A DNA stretch of 8,905 nucleotides from an uncultured Legionella sp. (GTDB lineage Bacteria > Pseudomonadota > Gammaproteobacteria > Legionellales > Legionellaceae). How positions within the stretch are numbered: position 1 is the stretch's first letter; the number at the start of each line of letters is the position of its first letter. The stretch lies in the NCBI GenBank assembly GCA_903885895.1, contig CAISKC010000154.1, positions 1-8,905 on the forward strand, read 5' to 3'. Below the pieces are notes generated by a model, which ran no database searches, was not told where the DNA came from, and saw only the letters and a program-made list of their open reading frames with translations. The position numbers were made by a program, and so were the translations under genes. Shown one piece after another: positions 1 to 7,189 of the stretch.

Positions 1-56
1 GGGTACAAACCGGGTACACTCTTTACACATTAAACCGGGCACATAGTTTACACTTT
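1..56. mobile_element. Probable terminal end of an IS481-like insertion sequence (partial)
   Basis: Two near-identical 22-base units lie at 7-28 and 32-53, with 18 of 22 bases the same and a period of 25. Each begins AAACCGGG and ends TTTACAC. A further GGGTAC at the very first bases suggests the array continues to the left. Repeated short transposase-binding units of this composition (CCGGGTACA...TTTACAC) resemble, from memory, the ends of IS481-type elements in gammaproteobacteria. No transposase is in the window, so the element body would lie upstream. The outer boundary and any target duplication cannot be fixed. It could instead be a stand-alone repeat relic. Confidence 0.5.
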
Positions 57-85
57 TAAAAAAATAAGGTGGAGCTATGGGTAGA

Positions 86-122
86 TCCCAATCTATGCTT
101 CACTAACGCTCGCAAAGACGAG
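86..122. repeat. Decayed copy of a common bacterial interspersed repeat
   Basis: The stretch contains CAATCTATGCTTCACTAAC followed by GCTCGCAAAGACGAG. This closely matches, from memory, a dispersed intergenic repeat seen in many Legionella-, Coxiella- and Rickettsia-type genomes, whose consensus reads roughly GATTGCTTC(A/G)CTAACGC then TCGCAATGACGA. The copy here has a few substitutions (for example AAAGACG for AATGACG), so it looks degraded. It sits between the putative insertion-sequence end and the efflux operon leader. It has no coding content. The family assignment is recall, not a search result. Confidence 0.45.
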
Positions 123-253
123 TTATTAGTCAATTTTTAAAAAAAGCTAAAGTCGAGTAAGAGCCGTTTGCTTTGAGTTTGTAACGAAGAGTTTGTCGTT
201 CAGAATGAAACTTGCTACCATGAAGATTGCCTAAGATCTTATGAGAACCGACA
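123..253 (+). promoter_or_regulatory. Leader region of the efflux operon with a weak promoter candidate
   Basis: This is the only upstream space available to the three-gene efflux operon. The best sigma70-like match I find is TTGTCG at 193-198, a 17-base spacer, and TACCAT at 216-221 (4 of 6 matches to each consensus), which is weak. GAG at 243-245 lies 8 bases before the adaptor start codon and may serve as a modest ribosome binding site. I see no clear palindromic operator of the MerR or ArsR kind. Transcription could also enter from the insertion sequence to the left. Confidence 0.2.
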
Positions 254-1417
254 ATGGTCAAAAGGATGTTGGTATTGTGGTGGCAGCATATTAGATCACA
301 GCCTTATAAAAGGGTGTTATGGATAGTCGCCATGCTTACAATGCTGAGTCTGGTCGTGCATTGTGTTAGACAAACCAAGCAGGTTAATGTGGCGACGGTT
401 CCGATCATCTATCAAGGGCCGCGTTTAATTGTCCCTGAAAATTCTGCATTGCGCTCAGTTGTGCGTGTGGAGGTTGTGCATCCTCAATCGGTGGTTTCCA
501 CCGTGATAGTTCCAGCAACGGTACAATCTATCCCTGCTCAAACTGTAGCGGTATTTCCACCCCTATCTGGGCAAATTTCCAAAATATTTAAAACCTTAGG
601 CCAGCCTGTGACAGTAGGGGAGCCTTTATATTCCTTAGTTTCTCCTGATTTAGCGCAAGCCATTTCTGACCGAACGACGGCAGAAGCTAATTATAAACTT
701 GCTGAGGAAAATTTAAAACGTCAGAAAGAATTAGCGCGTTATGAAATTAATTCCCTACGAGATTTAGAGCAGGCTGAAAGTGGTATGAGCCAGGCGGGCG
801 CAGAATTTCATCGCAGCGTCGCACGTTTGCAAGCATTACATATTAGCCCATCAGAACAAGATACTCAGGGACATTTGACGGTTCGCTCACCGATTAATGG
901 TGTGGTGACGGCGGTCAGTGCCGGTGTCGGGAGTTATTGGTCTGATCTGACTCAGTCGGTGATGACGGTTGCGGATTTATCTCAGATTTATCTGGTAGCA
1001 AGTGCACAAGAGCATGATTTACCAGATTTTTTCTTAGGACAAGAAACACAAGTGGTATTTGAACGTTTGGATAAATCGTTTGTTTCAAAAGTAGGATTTA
1101 TCGATCCCATCCTCAATGCGGATACGAGGACGGTGAGAGTCGGGTTGGTTTTGGACAACCCTAATAATGAAATGCGGCCTAATATGTTTGCTCGTGTGAA
1201 ATTTCACAGGCTTGCTCGTCAGCGCATATTATTACCAATGACGGCAGTCATTCAACGCGGCTTTGATAGTATTGTGTTTGTGGAGGTAGCGCCTTGGCAG
1301 TTTGAACCACGCGTGGTGAAAGTAGGGTTGCAATTAGATGATAAAATCGAAATTGAATCTGGCCTAGCCGATCAGGAACGTGTTGCAATGACTGGGGGAA
1401 TTATTCTCAATGATTGA
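254..1417 (+). CDS. RND efflux periplasmic adaptor subunit (HlyD/CzcB-like membrane fusion protein)
   Basis: This protein bridges the inner-membrane RND pump and the outer-membrane channel across the periplasm. It has 387 residues, normal for the family. Residues about 21-38 are a hydrophobic stretch after a basic N-terminus, so it is probably a signal anchor; Cys37 is not in a lipobox. Next come the first half of a lipoyl-like domain (about 92-133, with PPLSGQI), a coiled-coil hairpin (about 137-195, rich in A, E, K, L and R), the second lipoyl half from G206 (TVRSPINGVV), and beta-barrel and membrane-proximal domains to the C-terminus. No metal-binding His or Met cluster is visible, and there is no CusF- or HMA-like domain. 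The start at 254 has a weak GAG 8 bases upstream; Met5 is an alternative. The end overlaps the pump gene by 8 bases. The adaptor role is secure; the substrate cannot be read from this protein. Confidence 0.9.
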   Translation: MVKRMLVLWWQHIRSQPYKRVLWIVAMLTMLSLVVHCVRQTKQVNVATVPIIYQGPRLIVPENSALRSVVRVEVVHPQSVVSTVIVPATVQSIPAQTVAVFPPLSGQISKIFKTLGQPVTVGEPLYSLVSPDLAQAISDRTTAEANYKLAEENLKRQKELARYEINSLRDLEQAESGMSQAGAEFHRSVARLQALHISPSEQDTQGHLTVRSPINGVVTAVSAGVGSYWSDLTQSVMTVADLSQIYLVASAQEHDLPDFFLGQETQVVFERLDKSFVSKVGFIDPILNADTRTVRVGLVLDNPNNEMRPNMFARVKFHRLARQRILLPMTAVIQRGFDSIVFVEVAPWQFEPRVVKVGLQLDDKIEIESGLADQERVAMTGGIILND

Positions 1418-4400
1418 ACAGTTTGTCACGCAATGTTTTAAGCGGCGCGGTGTTATGCTGTTGGTATTTGCATTGATATTAGTCTATGGATGGTATTGCT
1501 GGACTAAAATCCCGTTGGAAGCTTATCCTGATATTGCTCCAGTCACTTCGCAAGTGATTACGCAAGTGAATGGCCTGGCCGCTGCAGAAATAGAACAACA
1601 AATTACAATTCCTTTAGAACGAGCGTTGCTGGCGACGCCAGGCGTGACGGTGATTCGTTCGCGTTCCACATTTGGCTTGTCTTTGATTACGGTTGTGTTT
1701 TGTGAAGGGACAGATAACTACTGGTCTCGCGAGCGTTTATTAGAAAAAATTGCTCAAGTTTCTTTACCTTACAATGCGAGTCCTGGCTTAGATCCTCTCA
1801 CATCCCCCATTGGGGAGATTTATCGTTATACGTTGAGCTCTGAAATCTATAATACGCGCGAATTATCCGAATTGCAGTTTTGGAAAGTGATCCCGCGTTT
1901 AAAACAAGTGCCAGGTGTGGTGGAAATTACCAATTTTGGCGGCATCACCACGCAATTTTTATTGGAACTCGATCCCTTAAAACTGAGCAAATATCAGTTG
2001 GCATTAAAAGACATTAAAGCGGCCATCATCGCCAATAATCAGAACGCTGGTGGCTCCATTTTAACGCATGGTGAACAAAGTATTGTGATTCGTGGTTTGG
2101 GATTGGTTCATACTTTAAAAGATTTTGGCAATATTATGGTGACTCAATCTGGAGGGATCCCGGTTTATGTGAAAGATTTAGGCGACGTGCGCTTGGGTCA
2201 TAAACAACGAAGGGGGATTGTCGGAAAAGATGCACAGCCTGATGTCATAGAAGGGATCGTGCAAATGCTAAAAGGAGAAAATCCTTCTAAAGTGATCAAC
2301 GAGATCCATGCTGCGGTTAACGATTTAAATCACAATATTTTACCTAAGGGCGTCAAAATTGTTCCATATATTGACCGTTCAGAATTAGTCCATGCGACAG
2401 TGCATACAGTCGGAGATACTTTGTTGTATGGAATGGGTTTGGTGACTTTGGTATTGTTGTTTTTCTTAGGAAGTGTTCGCGCTGCGTTGATTGTGGCGAT
2501 TACCATTCCTATCGCTTTGGTCATAGCATTTATATGCATGTACAATTTTAATATCCCAGCTAATCTCTTATCTTTAGGTGCCATCGATTTCGGTATTATT
2601 GTTGATGGTGCTATTGTAGTTACGGAAAATATTTTACGTCGCCGTGAGGAAAAAAAACAAGCAATCCTAAGTGAGTCAGATGTATTAACTGCCACGCTAC
2701 AAGTGACGCAACCCATATTTTTTGGGATTTTAGTGATTATTACCGCCTATTCTGTCTTGTTTGCTTTTCAAGATATTGAGTATAAATTATTTGCACCTAT
2801 GGCTTTTGCTGTGGGGTTTGCTTTGATTGGCGCATTGTTGGCAGCGTTGTTTTTGATACCAGGATTGGCCTTCAGAGCTTATCATAATCCTGTGCATATT
2901 TATCATAATCCCTTTCTTACTTGGTTAAAACCGCGTTATGGTGAGGCATTAGAGTATTTGATTGGTCGGACCAAATTGTTGTTCATCCTGTATTTCAGTA
3001 CATTAGTATTTGTGGTGATATTAGGGTCTTATATTGGTCGAGATTTCTTACCTTATTTAGATGAAGGATCATTGTGGTTACAAGTCACCTTACCCCCTGG
3101 GATTTCTTTGGATAAAGCGAGTGCTATGGCTGATGAGTTACGAGCTGCGACCCTGAAATCTCCAGAAGTGTCACATATCGTGTCTCAACTGGGACGTAAT
3201 GATGATGGAACGGATCCTTTTATGCCTTCGCATGTGGAATGTGCTGTCACGTTACAGCCTTATAAAGCATGGCCTGCGGGTATGAACAAACAAAAATTGA
3301 TTGCTACCTTATCCGAGCGTTACGAAAAATTGGCTGGTATGCATGTCGCCTTTACTCAGCCAATGATTGATGGCGTATTGGACAAAGTTGCCGGCGCGCA
3401 CAGTGATTTGGTTGTGAAAATATATGGCAACGATATGGTAGAAATGCGACAAATTGCTACGAACATTGTGCAAGTGTTAAAACAAGTACACGGCGCCCAG
3501 GATGTGATTATTGATCAAGAGCCGCCTATGACCGAGCTACGAGTGGAAGTGGATCGGCATGCCATTGCGAGGTTGGGAATTAATATTGCTGATGTGATGG
3601 ATTTGATTCAAACTGGTATTGGTGGGGAAGGGATTTCGCAAATTTATCTCCAAGAGCGCTTTTATGATTTGACGGTGCGTTTTCCGAAAGAATATCGTTC
3701 CAATCCTGAAGAAATAGGGCGTTTATTGATGACCAGTTCTACGGGGGCACTGGTGTCATTGTCAAAATTAGCAAAAATATATTATGCCTTAGGACAAACA
3801 ACGGTTACGCATGAAATGATGCATAGACAATTGATTGTTCGACTGAATCTACGTGGACGTGATTTGCTTTCTTTTACGAAGGAAGCAAACCAACAAATTG
3901 CTGAAAAAGTACCTTATAACCATACAGATTATCAAGTCGTCATGGGTGGTCAATTAGAAAACCAACAACGCGCACAAGCTCGGTTTAAAGTGATTATCCC
4001 GATGTTATTGGGTCTCATGTTTATTTTATTGTTTGCTCAATTTGGTAATTTACGTCACCCTGGACTGATATTGTTGACCGTTCCTTTGGCGATGTTTGGT
4101 GGGTTATGCGCCTTACTTTTACGTGGTATGACCTTGAATGTATCGAGCGCTGTGGGGTTCATTGCATTATTTGGTGTGGTGATTTTAAATGCGATTATTA
4201 TGATTGCTAATTTAAATCGTTGGCAACGCAAGAAAAGTCCTACCTCTTTGAAGGAAAGTATTATTGGAGGTGCTCAAGAGCGTTTGCGACCTGTATTAAT
4301 GACGGCAACAGTGGCAGCAATAGGGATGATTCCTGCGGCAATGAAGCATGGTTTGGGCTCGGACGTACAACGACCTTTGGCAACGGTCATTGTGGGAGGA

Positions 4401-4520
4401 TTGATTTCTGCAACCGCACTGACTTTGTTATTACTGCCCGCATTGTATTATTGGATTGAGGAACAAACCGTCGCCATGCGTCATAAATGGGCGACTCAGC
4501 CAGATCGAGATCCATTATGA
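1410..4520 (+). CDS. CzcA-type heavy-metal RND efflux pump (HME family)
   Basis: This is the inner-membrane proton/substrate antiporter of the tripartite complex. At 1036 residues it is full length for the HME family (about 1020-1060). It has the usual two-fold layout: TM1 at about 12-31, a periplasmic porter domain, TM2-TM6 from about 336, TM7 at about 520-540, a second porter domain, then TM8-TM12 from about 860. TM4 reads LGAIDFGIIVDGA...TEN, so D393, D399 and E406 reproduce the spacing of the CzcA proton-relay residues D402, D408 and E415. By hand alignment, the three CusA methionines that bind Cu/Ag are replaced (Gln, His and Asp or a neighbour). This favours divalent cations over copper, but the substrate is inferred only. 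The segment SDLVVKIYGND also matches CzcA. Its start overlaps the adaptor gene, with GGGGG 11 bases upstream as a ribosome binding site. L. pneumophila HelA is a known relative. Confidence 0.93.
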   Translation: MIEQFVTQCFKRRGVMLLVFALILVYGWYCWTKIPLEAYPDIAPVTSQVITQVNGLAAAEIEQQITIPLERALLATPGVTVIRSRSTFGLSLITVVFCEGTDNYWSRERLLEKIAQVSLPYNASPGLDPLTSPIGEIYRYTLSSEIYNTRELSELQFWKVIPRLKQVPGVVEITNFGGITTQFLLELDPLKLSKYQLALKDIKAAIIANNQNAGGSILTHGEQSIVIRGLGLVHTLKDFGNIMVTQSGGIPVYVKDLGDVRLGHKQRRGIVGKDAQPDVIEGIVQMLKGENPSKVINEIHAAVNDLNHNILPKGVKIVPYIDRSELVHATVHTVGDTLLYGMGLVTLVLLFFLGSVRAALIVAITIPIALVIAFICMYNFNIPANLLSLGAIDFGIIVDGAIVVTENILRRREEKKQAILSESDVLTATLQVTQPIFFGILVIITAYSVLFAFQDIEYKLFAPMAFAVGFALIGALLAALFLIPGLAFRAYHNPVHIYHNPFLTWLKPRYGEALEYLIGRTKLLFILYFSTLVFVVILGSYIGRDFLPYLDEGSLWLQVTLPPGISLDKASAMADELRAATLKSPEVSHIVSQLGRNDDGTDPFMPSHVECAVTLQPYKAWPAGMNKQKLIATLSERYEKLAGMHVAFTQPMIDGVLDKVAGAHSDLVVKIYGNDMVEMRQIATNIVQVLKQVHGAQDVIIDQEPPMTELRVEVDRHAIARLGINIADVMDLIQTGIGGEGISQIYLQERFYDLTVRFPKEYRSNPEEIGRLLMTSSTGALVSLSKLAKIYYALGQTTVTHEMMHRQLIVRLNLRGRDLLSFTKEANQQIAEKVPYNHTDYQVVMGGQLENQQRAQARFKVIIPMLLGLMFILLFAQFGNLRHPGLILLTVPLAMFGGLCALLLRGMTLNVSSAVGFIALFGVVILNAIIMIANLNRWQRKKSPTSLKESIIGGAQERLRPVLMTATVAAIGMIPAAMKHGLGSDVQRPLATVIVGGLISATALTLLLLPALYYWIEEQTVAMRHKWATQPDRDPL

Positions 4521-6130
4521 TGATCCAACGGTTTTGTGAATTCATGCGACGCAGTCCCTCTCCGATGAGATGTTTGTGGCTAATTGGTTTAGGTTTGCTA
4601 CCGACGGGATGTGCAGTCGGGCCTAATTTTCATCGACCCACAGCGCCCAAAATTCAGCATTACACAGAACGTCCTATACCAGCTAAAACTGTGACGACGC
4701 CTACTATTGGTGGCACACAACAGCATTTTAATATCAATCAAAAAATTGCCAAGCAGTGGTGGACGGTATTTCATTCTCCCGCTTTGGATCATCTCATTAA
4801 AGAAGCGTTGCAAGCGAATCCTGATATAGGTGCTGCGGGTGCGCGTTTACAGATGGCGCATGAGGCGACCAAAGTTGCTCGCACGGCTTACTTGCCTTTA
4901 TTGACGGGTAATTATAATCCTGTACGACAACAGACAGCTGGAACATTGGCGAGTAATTTATCTTCAAATGCTTATCTCTATACGTTGACCACCGAAAGTC
5001 TCAGTGTTTCCTATTTACCTGATGTGTTTGGCATTACGCGACGTCGTGTAGAATCTGCTGCAGCGTTAGAAGAATCGTCACTTTATCAATATGAAGCGGT
5101 TTATTTGACCTTAACATCGAATGTTGTATTGACGGCTATTCAAGAAGCATCATTGCGCGGGCAAATTGCAACCACCGAGCGTATTATTAAAATCTTACGA
5201 AAAGTATTACAAGCATTCAGCAACGAAAAGCGTTTAGGTGCAATAGGCATAGAGGCCGTTGCGGAACAACAAGCTGTCTTGGCGCAAGCAGAAGCTTCGT
5301 TGCCGGTATTACGTTTACAATTAGCACAAAACCGGCATTTGCTGGCGAGTTTGTTAGGCCGTTATTCGAGCGAACATTTGGATGAGACGTTTACTTTGCG
5401 TGATTTTGTTTTACCGAGAGATTTGCCACTATCTTTACCATCACAATTGATTGATAACCGTCCGGACATTCGAGCTGCTGAAGCTAATATGCATTTTGCT
5501 AGTGCACAAGTTGGTGTAGCGATAGCGAATCGTTTGCCGAATATTCCTATCTCCGCTAATGGTGGCTATCTGCCAGTTTCTCAATCTGTAAATAGTATTC
5601 CCTATTTCTTATCGGCACTTCCTTTGGGACCAACGTCATTCTGGGCTTTAGGGGCTAATTTAGCGGGTACTATTTTTGATGCTGGGTCATTGTATTTTCA
5701 ACATCGTGCTGCGGAGGCTGCTTATAATTTATCTGTGGATCAATATAGACGAGTCGTCTTAAATGCATTTGAATCTGTAGCGGATAGCTTGAAGGCGTTG
5801 GAATTGGATGCAGAGGCACTCAAGCATACCAAGGATCAAGTGGATGCGGCCGAAAAAGGTTTCAACGCAGCGAAACTGAAACATAGATTGGGTTCTTCAT
5901 CTTATTTGGAGCTGTTGTTTGCGGAAAATGTGTATCTCACTGCTTTATTGAGTTTGGTACAAAGTCAAAGTATGCGTTTTTCAGATACGGTTGCATTATT
6001 TCAAGCCCTGGGCGGGGGATGGTCGATGGTTAAAGACGGAGATCTGGATAAGAAGGTAGGGTCGGCGGACATAATCGTACTGAATCCTTGGGCACAGAGA
6101 CACGACACTGTAGCTACTAACGTAAATTAA
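4517..6130 (+). CDS. Outer-membrane factor of the RND efflux system (NodT/OprM-type, TolC superfamily)
   Basis: This is the outer-membrane exit duct for the efflux complex. I choose the ATG at 4517 because it forms a 4-base ATGA overlap with the pump stop codon; an in-frame ATG at 4487, 10 codons upstream, lies inside the pump gene. From 4517 it is 537 residues. An N-terminal signal peptide leads to Cys32 in LLPTGCAVGPNF, the NodT-type lipoprotein signature, although Pro at -3 is unusual for a lipobox. Two outer-membrane efflux (OEP) repeats follow, about 80-270 and 300-490. The second carries the hallmark RPDIRAAE near residue 315 and ASAQVGVAIANRLPNI. A tail of about 35 residues follows the usual LGGGW end (about 498-502) and makes the protein longer than typical members. 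It is the last gene of the efflux operon. Confidence 0.92.
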   Translation: MMIQRFCEFMRRSPSPMRCLWLIGLGLLPTGCAVGPNFHRPTAPKIQHYTERPIPAKTVTTPTIGGTQQHFNINQKIAKQWWTVFHSPALDHLIKEALQANPDIGAAGARLQMAHEATKVARTAYLPLLTGNYNPVRQQTAGTLASNLSSNAYLYTLTTESLSVSYLPDVFGITRRRVESAAALEESSLYQYEAVYLTLTSNVVLTAIQEASLRGQIATTERIIKILRKVLQAFSNEKRLGAIGIEAVAEQQAVLAQAEASLPVLRLQLAQNRHLLASLLGRYSSEHLDETFTLRDFVLPRDLPLSLPSQLIDNRPDIRAAEANMHFASAQVGVAIANRLPNIPISANGGYLPVSQSVNSIPYFLSALPLGPTSFWALGANLAGTIFDAGSLYFQHRAAEAAYNLSVDQYRRVVLNAFESVADSLKALELDAEALKHTKDQVDAAEKGFNAAKLKHRLGSSSYLELLFAENVYLTALLSLVQSQSMRFSDTVALFQALGGGWSMVKDGDLDKKVGSADIIVLNPWAQRHDTVATNVN

Positions 6131-6192
6131 TGGTTTTGTCGCAAAATTTTTACAAAGCACAAAACGCAATTATTTTGGAAGAAACGATACAC

Positions 6193-6245
6193 TGGACTTT
6201 GGCTTTTTTTGAAAACAAGGCAAAAGTCGAGTATGCCGCAGTCCA
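6193..6245. repeat. Imperfect inverted repeat in the convergent intergenic gap
   Basis: TGGACT at 6193-6198 can pair with AGTCCA at 6240-6245, and GGC at 6201-6203 with GCC at 6235-6237. Alternatively GACTTT at 6195-6200 can pair with AAAGTC at 6223-6228. The two foldings exclude each other. A run of seven T (6204-6210) lies inside the loop rather than after the stem, so this is not a standard terminator. It may be a remnant of a dispersed repeat, since its right half resembles sequence at 142-159. Confidence 0.3.
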
Positions 6246-6274
6246 TAAAATCGCTCAAAACAAAGCCTAAATTA

Positions 6275-6309
6275 CATTTAAACGGGTTGTTTAAATGACA
6301 CGGTTTTTT
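6275..6309 (+). terminator. Candidate transcription terminator hairpin between the convergent operons
   Basis: CATTTAAAC at 6275-6283 is perfectly complementary to GTTTAAATG at 6289-6297, leaving a 5-base loop GGGTT. On the plus strand six T follow at 6304-6309, six bases after the stem. It is well placed to end transcription of the efflux operon, about 145 bases past its stop codon. The stem is AT-rich and the T run is offset, so strength is doubtful. On the minus strand no good T run follows, so termination of the acetoin genes here is less certain. Confidence 0.4.
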
Positions 6310-6310
6310 C

Positions 6311-7183
6311 TTATTTTGAATTCGTATTTCCACGGTTAGCGCCTTCAGCTTGGCTCAATGCTATAGTCGGATCCATAGATAGGTCTGCTTTTAAAAAACC
6401 TTCAGATTTAGGCATGATGACCATCATTTTGTTTATATCCATGATCTGTAGTGTTAGGTTTTTGCCGCAAATCTCTAACACATGTCCAGCATGCTGATGA
6501 TTCGATGAAAGAAAATGCAGGTGATAACCTGGAATATTGAATGACTTTGCATAATCAGGAGACCAAAATCCGAGCAATGTTCCTTCAATATTATTGAGCC
6601 TAAATTCAGCCTGCTGACTGGTCGCTGACACAAGGTCTATCCCAGGCGAAGATTTATTGGCAACGCGATAATGAATCATCTCAAAAAGCCCATCAATCCG
6701 CATGGCATAAAATAGATTTTCCGAAGGGCGGTATTGATTAACTTGGGAACAAAGTTCGTTCAAACTACTAATCATAGGTAGTTTGGCAGTACGGTCGGCT
6801 ACAAACTGTGTACTGACCCAAAATGGGACCATACATGCCTTGTCTGGCTCGACTACGGTTCCATCACTCAATGCTTGAAAGACATGGCCATCGAGCATCA
6901 AACCCTCTCCATTCAGTGCATCATACGTTCCAAGACCAAAATTTCCGTATGTCTTAATGGAACTCACTGTGGTACATCCTTCATACACACCCTGCACTAA
7001 CGCAGTCGATGTGGATACTTGGAATAGAGTATGATGTTCAACGCCTAACGGCTTTTCTAGTGCATGTTGAATAAGATTGTCGAATGTTTCTCCTGTTTCT
7101 TTGCAACGTTTCAGTACATCTTCATAGAGAGTTGCCGAGATATTCACACTAATACGTTGGCTATTAGGAGTCATTGGATTCAT
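6311..7183 (-). CDS. budA: Alpha-acetolactate decarboxylase with an N-terminal ribbon-helix-helix-like extension
   Basis: The enzyme decarboxylates (S)-2-acetolactate to (R)-acetoin, the second step of acetoin/butanediol formation. The catalytic domain spans about 48-285. GTYDALNGE (E93) and YAMRIDGLF (R162) match family motifs. PGYHLHFL plus GHVL give the zinc ligands H221, H223 and H234, with the same spacing (2 and 11) as H194, H196 and H207 of the Bacillus brevis enzyme, and E280 corresponds to its E253. At 290 residues it is about 30-45 longer than B. subtilis AlsD (about 255). The excess is N-terminal: residues 9-46 fit a ribbon-helix-helix domain, with strand RISVNI, helix TLYEDVLKRC, turn ETGE and helix TFDNLIQHAL. 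There is no signal peptide, so it should be cytoplasmic. It starts 6 bases after the synthase stop codon, and Met4 is an alternative start that keeps the extension. Catalytic identity is firm; DNA binding is inference. Confidence 0.93.
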   Translation of the reverse strand: MNPMTPNSQRISVNISATLYEDVLKRCKETGETFDNLIQHALEKPLGVEHHTLFQVSTSTALVQGVYEGCTTVSSIKTYGNFGLGTYDALNGEGLMLDGHVFQALSDGTVVEPDKACMVPFWVSTQFVADRTAKLPMISSLNELCSQVNQYRPSENLFYAMRIDGLFEMIHYRVANKSSPGIDLVSATSQQAEFRLNNIEGTLLGFWSPDYAKSFNIPGYHLHFLSSNHQHAGHVLEICGKNLTLQIMDINKMMVIMPKSEGFLKADLSMDPTIALSQAEGANRGNTNSK

Positions 7184-7189
7184 CTCATG

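Noticed and set aside
205..234. Nine-codon leader peptide before the adaptor gene (MKLATMKIA)
   Set aside because: No ribosome binding site, no run of regulatory codons and no attenuator-like hairpin; such short frames are expected by chance.
2330..2716. Minus-strand open frame of 128 codons inside the RND pump gene
   Set aside because: It lies fully antisense to conserved pump transmembrane segments including the proton-relay helix; its composition shows no domain and the plus-strand reading fully explains the DNA.
6127..6333. Minus-strand open frame of 68 codons across the convergent gap
   Set aside because: It overlaps the end of budA, includes the hairpin and inverted repeat, has low-complexity residues and no recognisable motif; best explained as non-coding.
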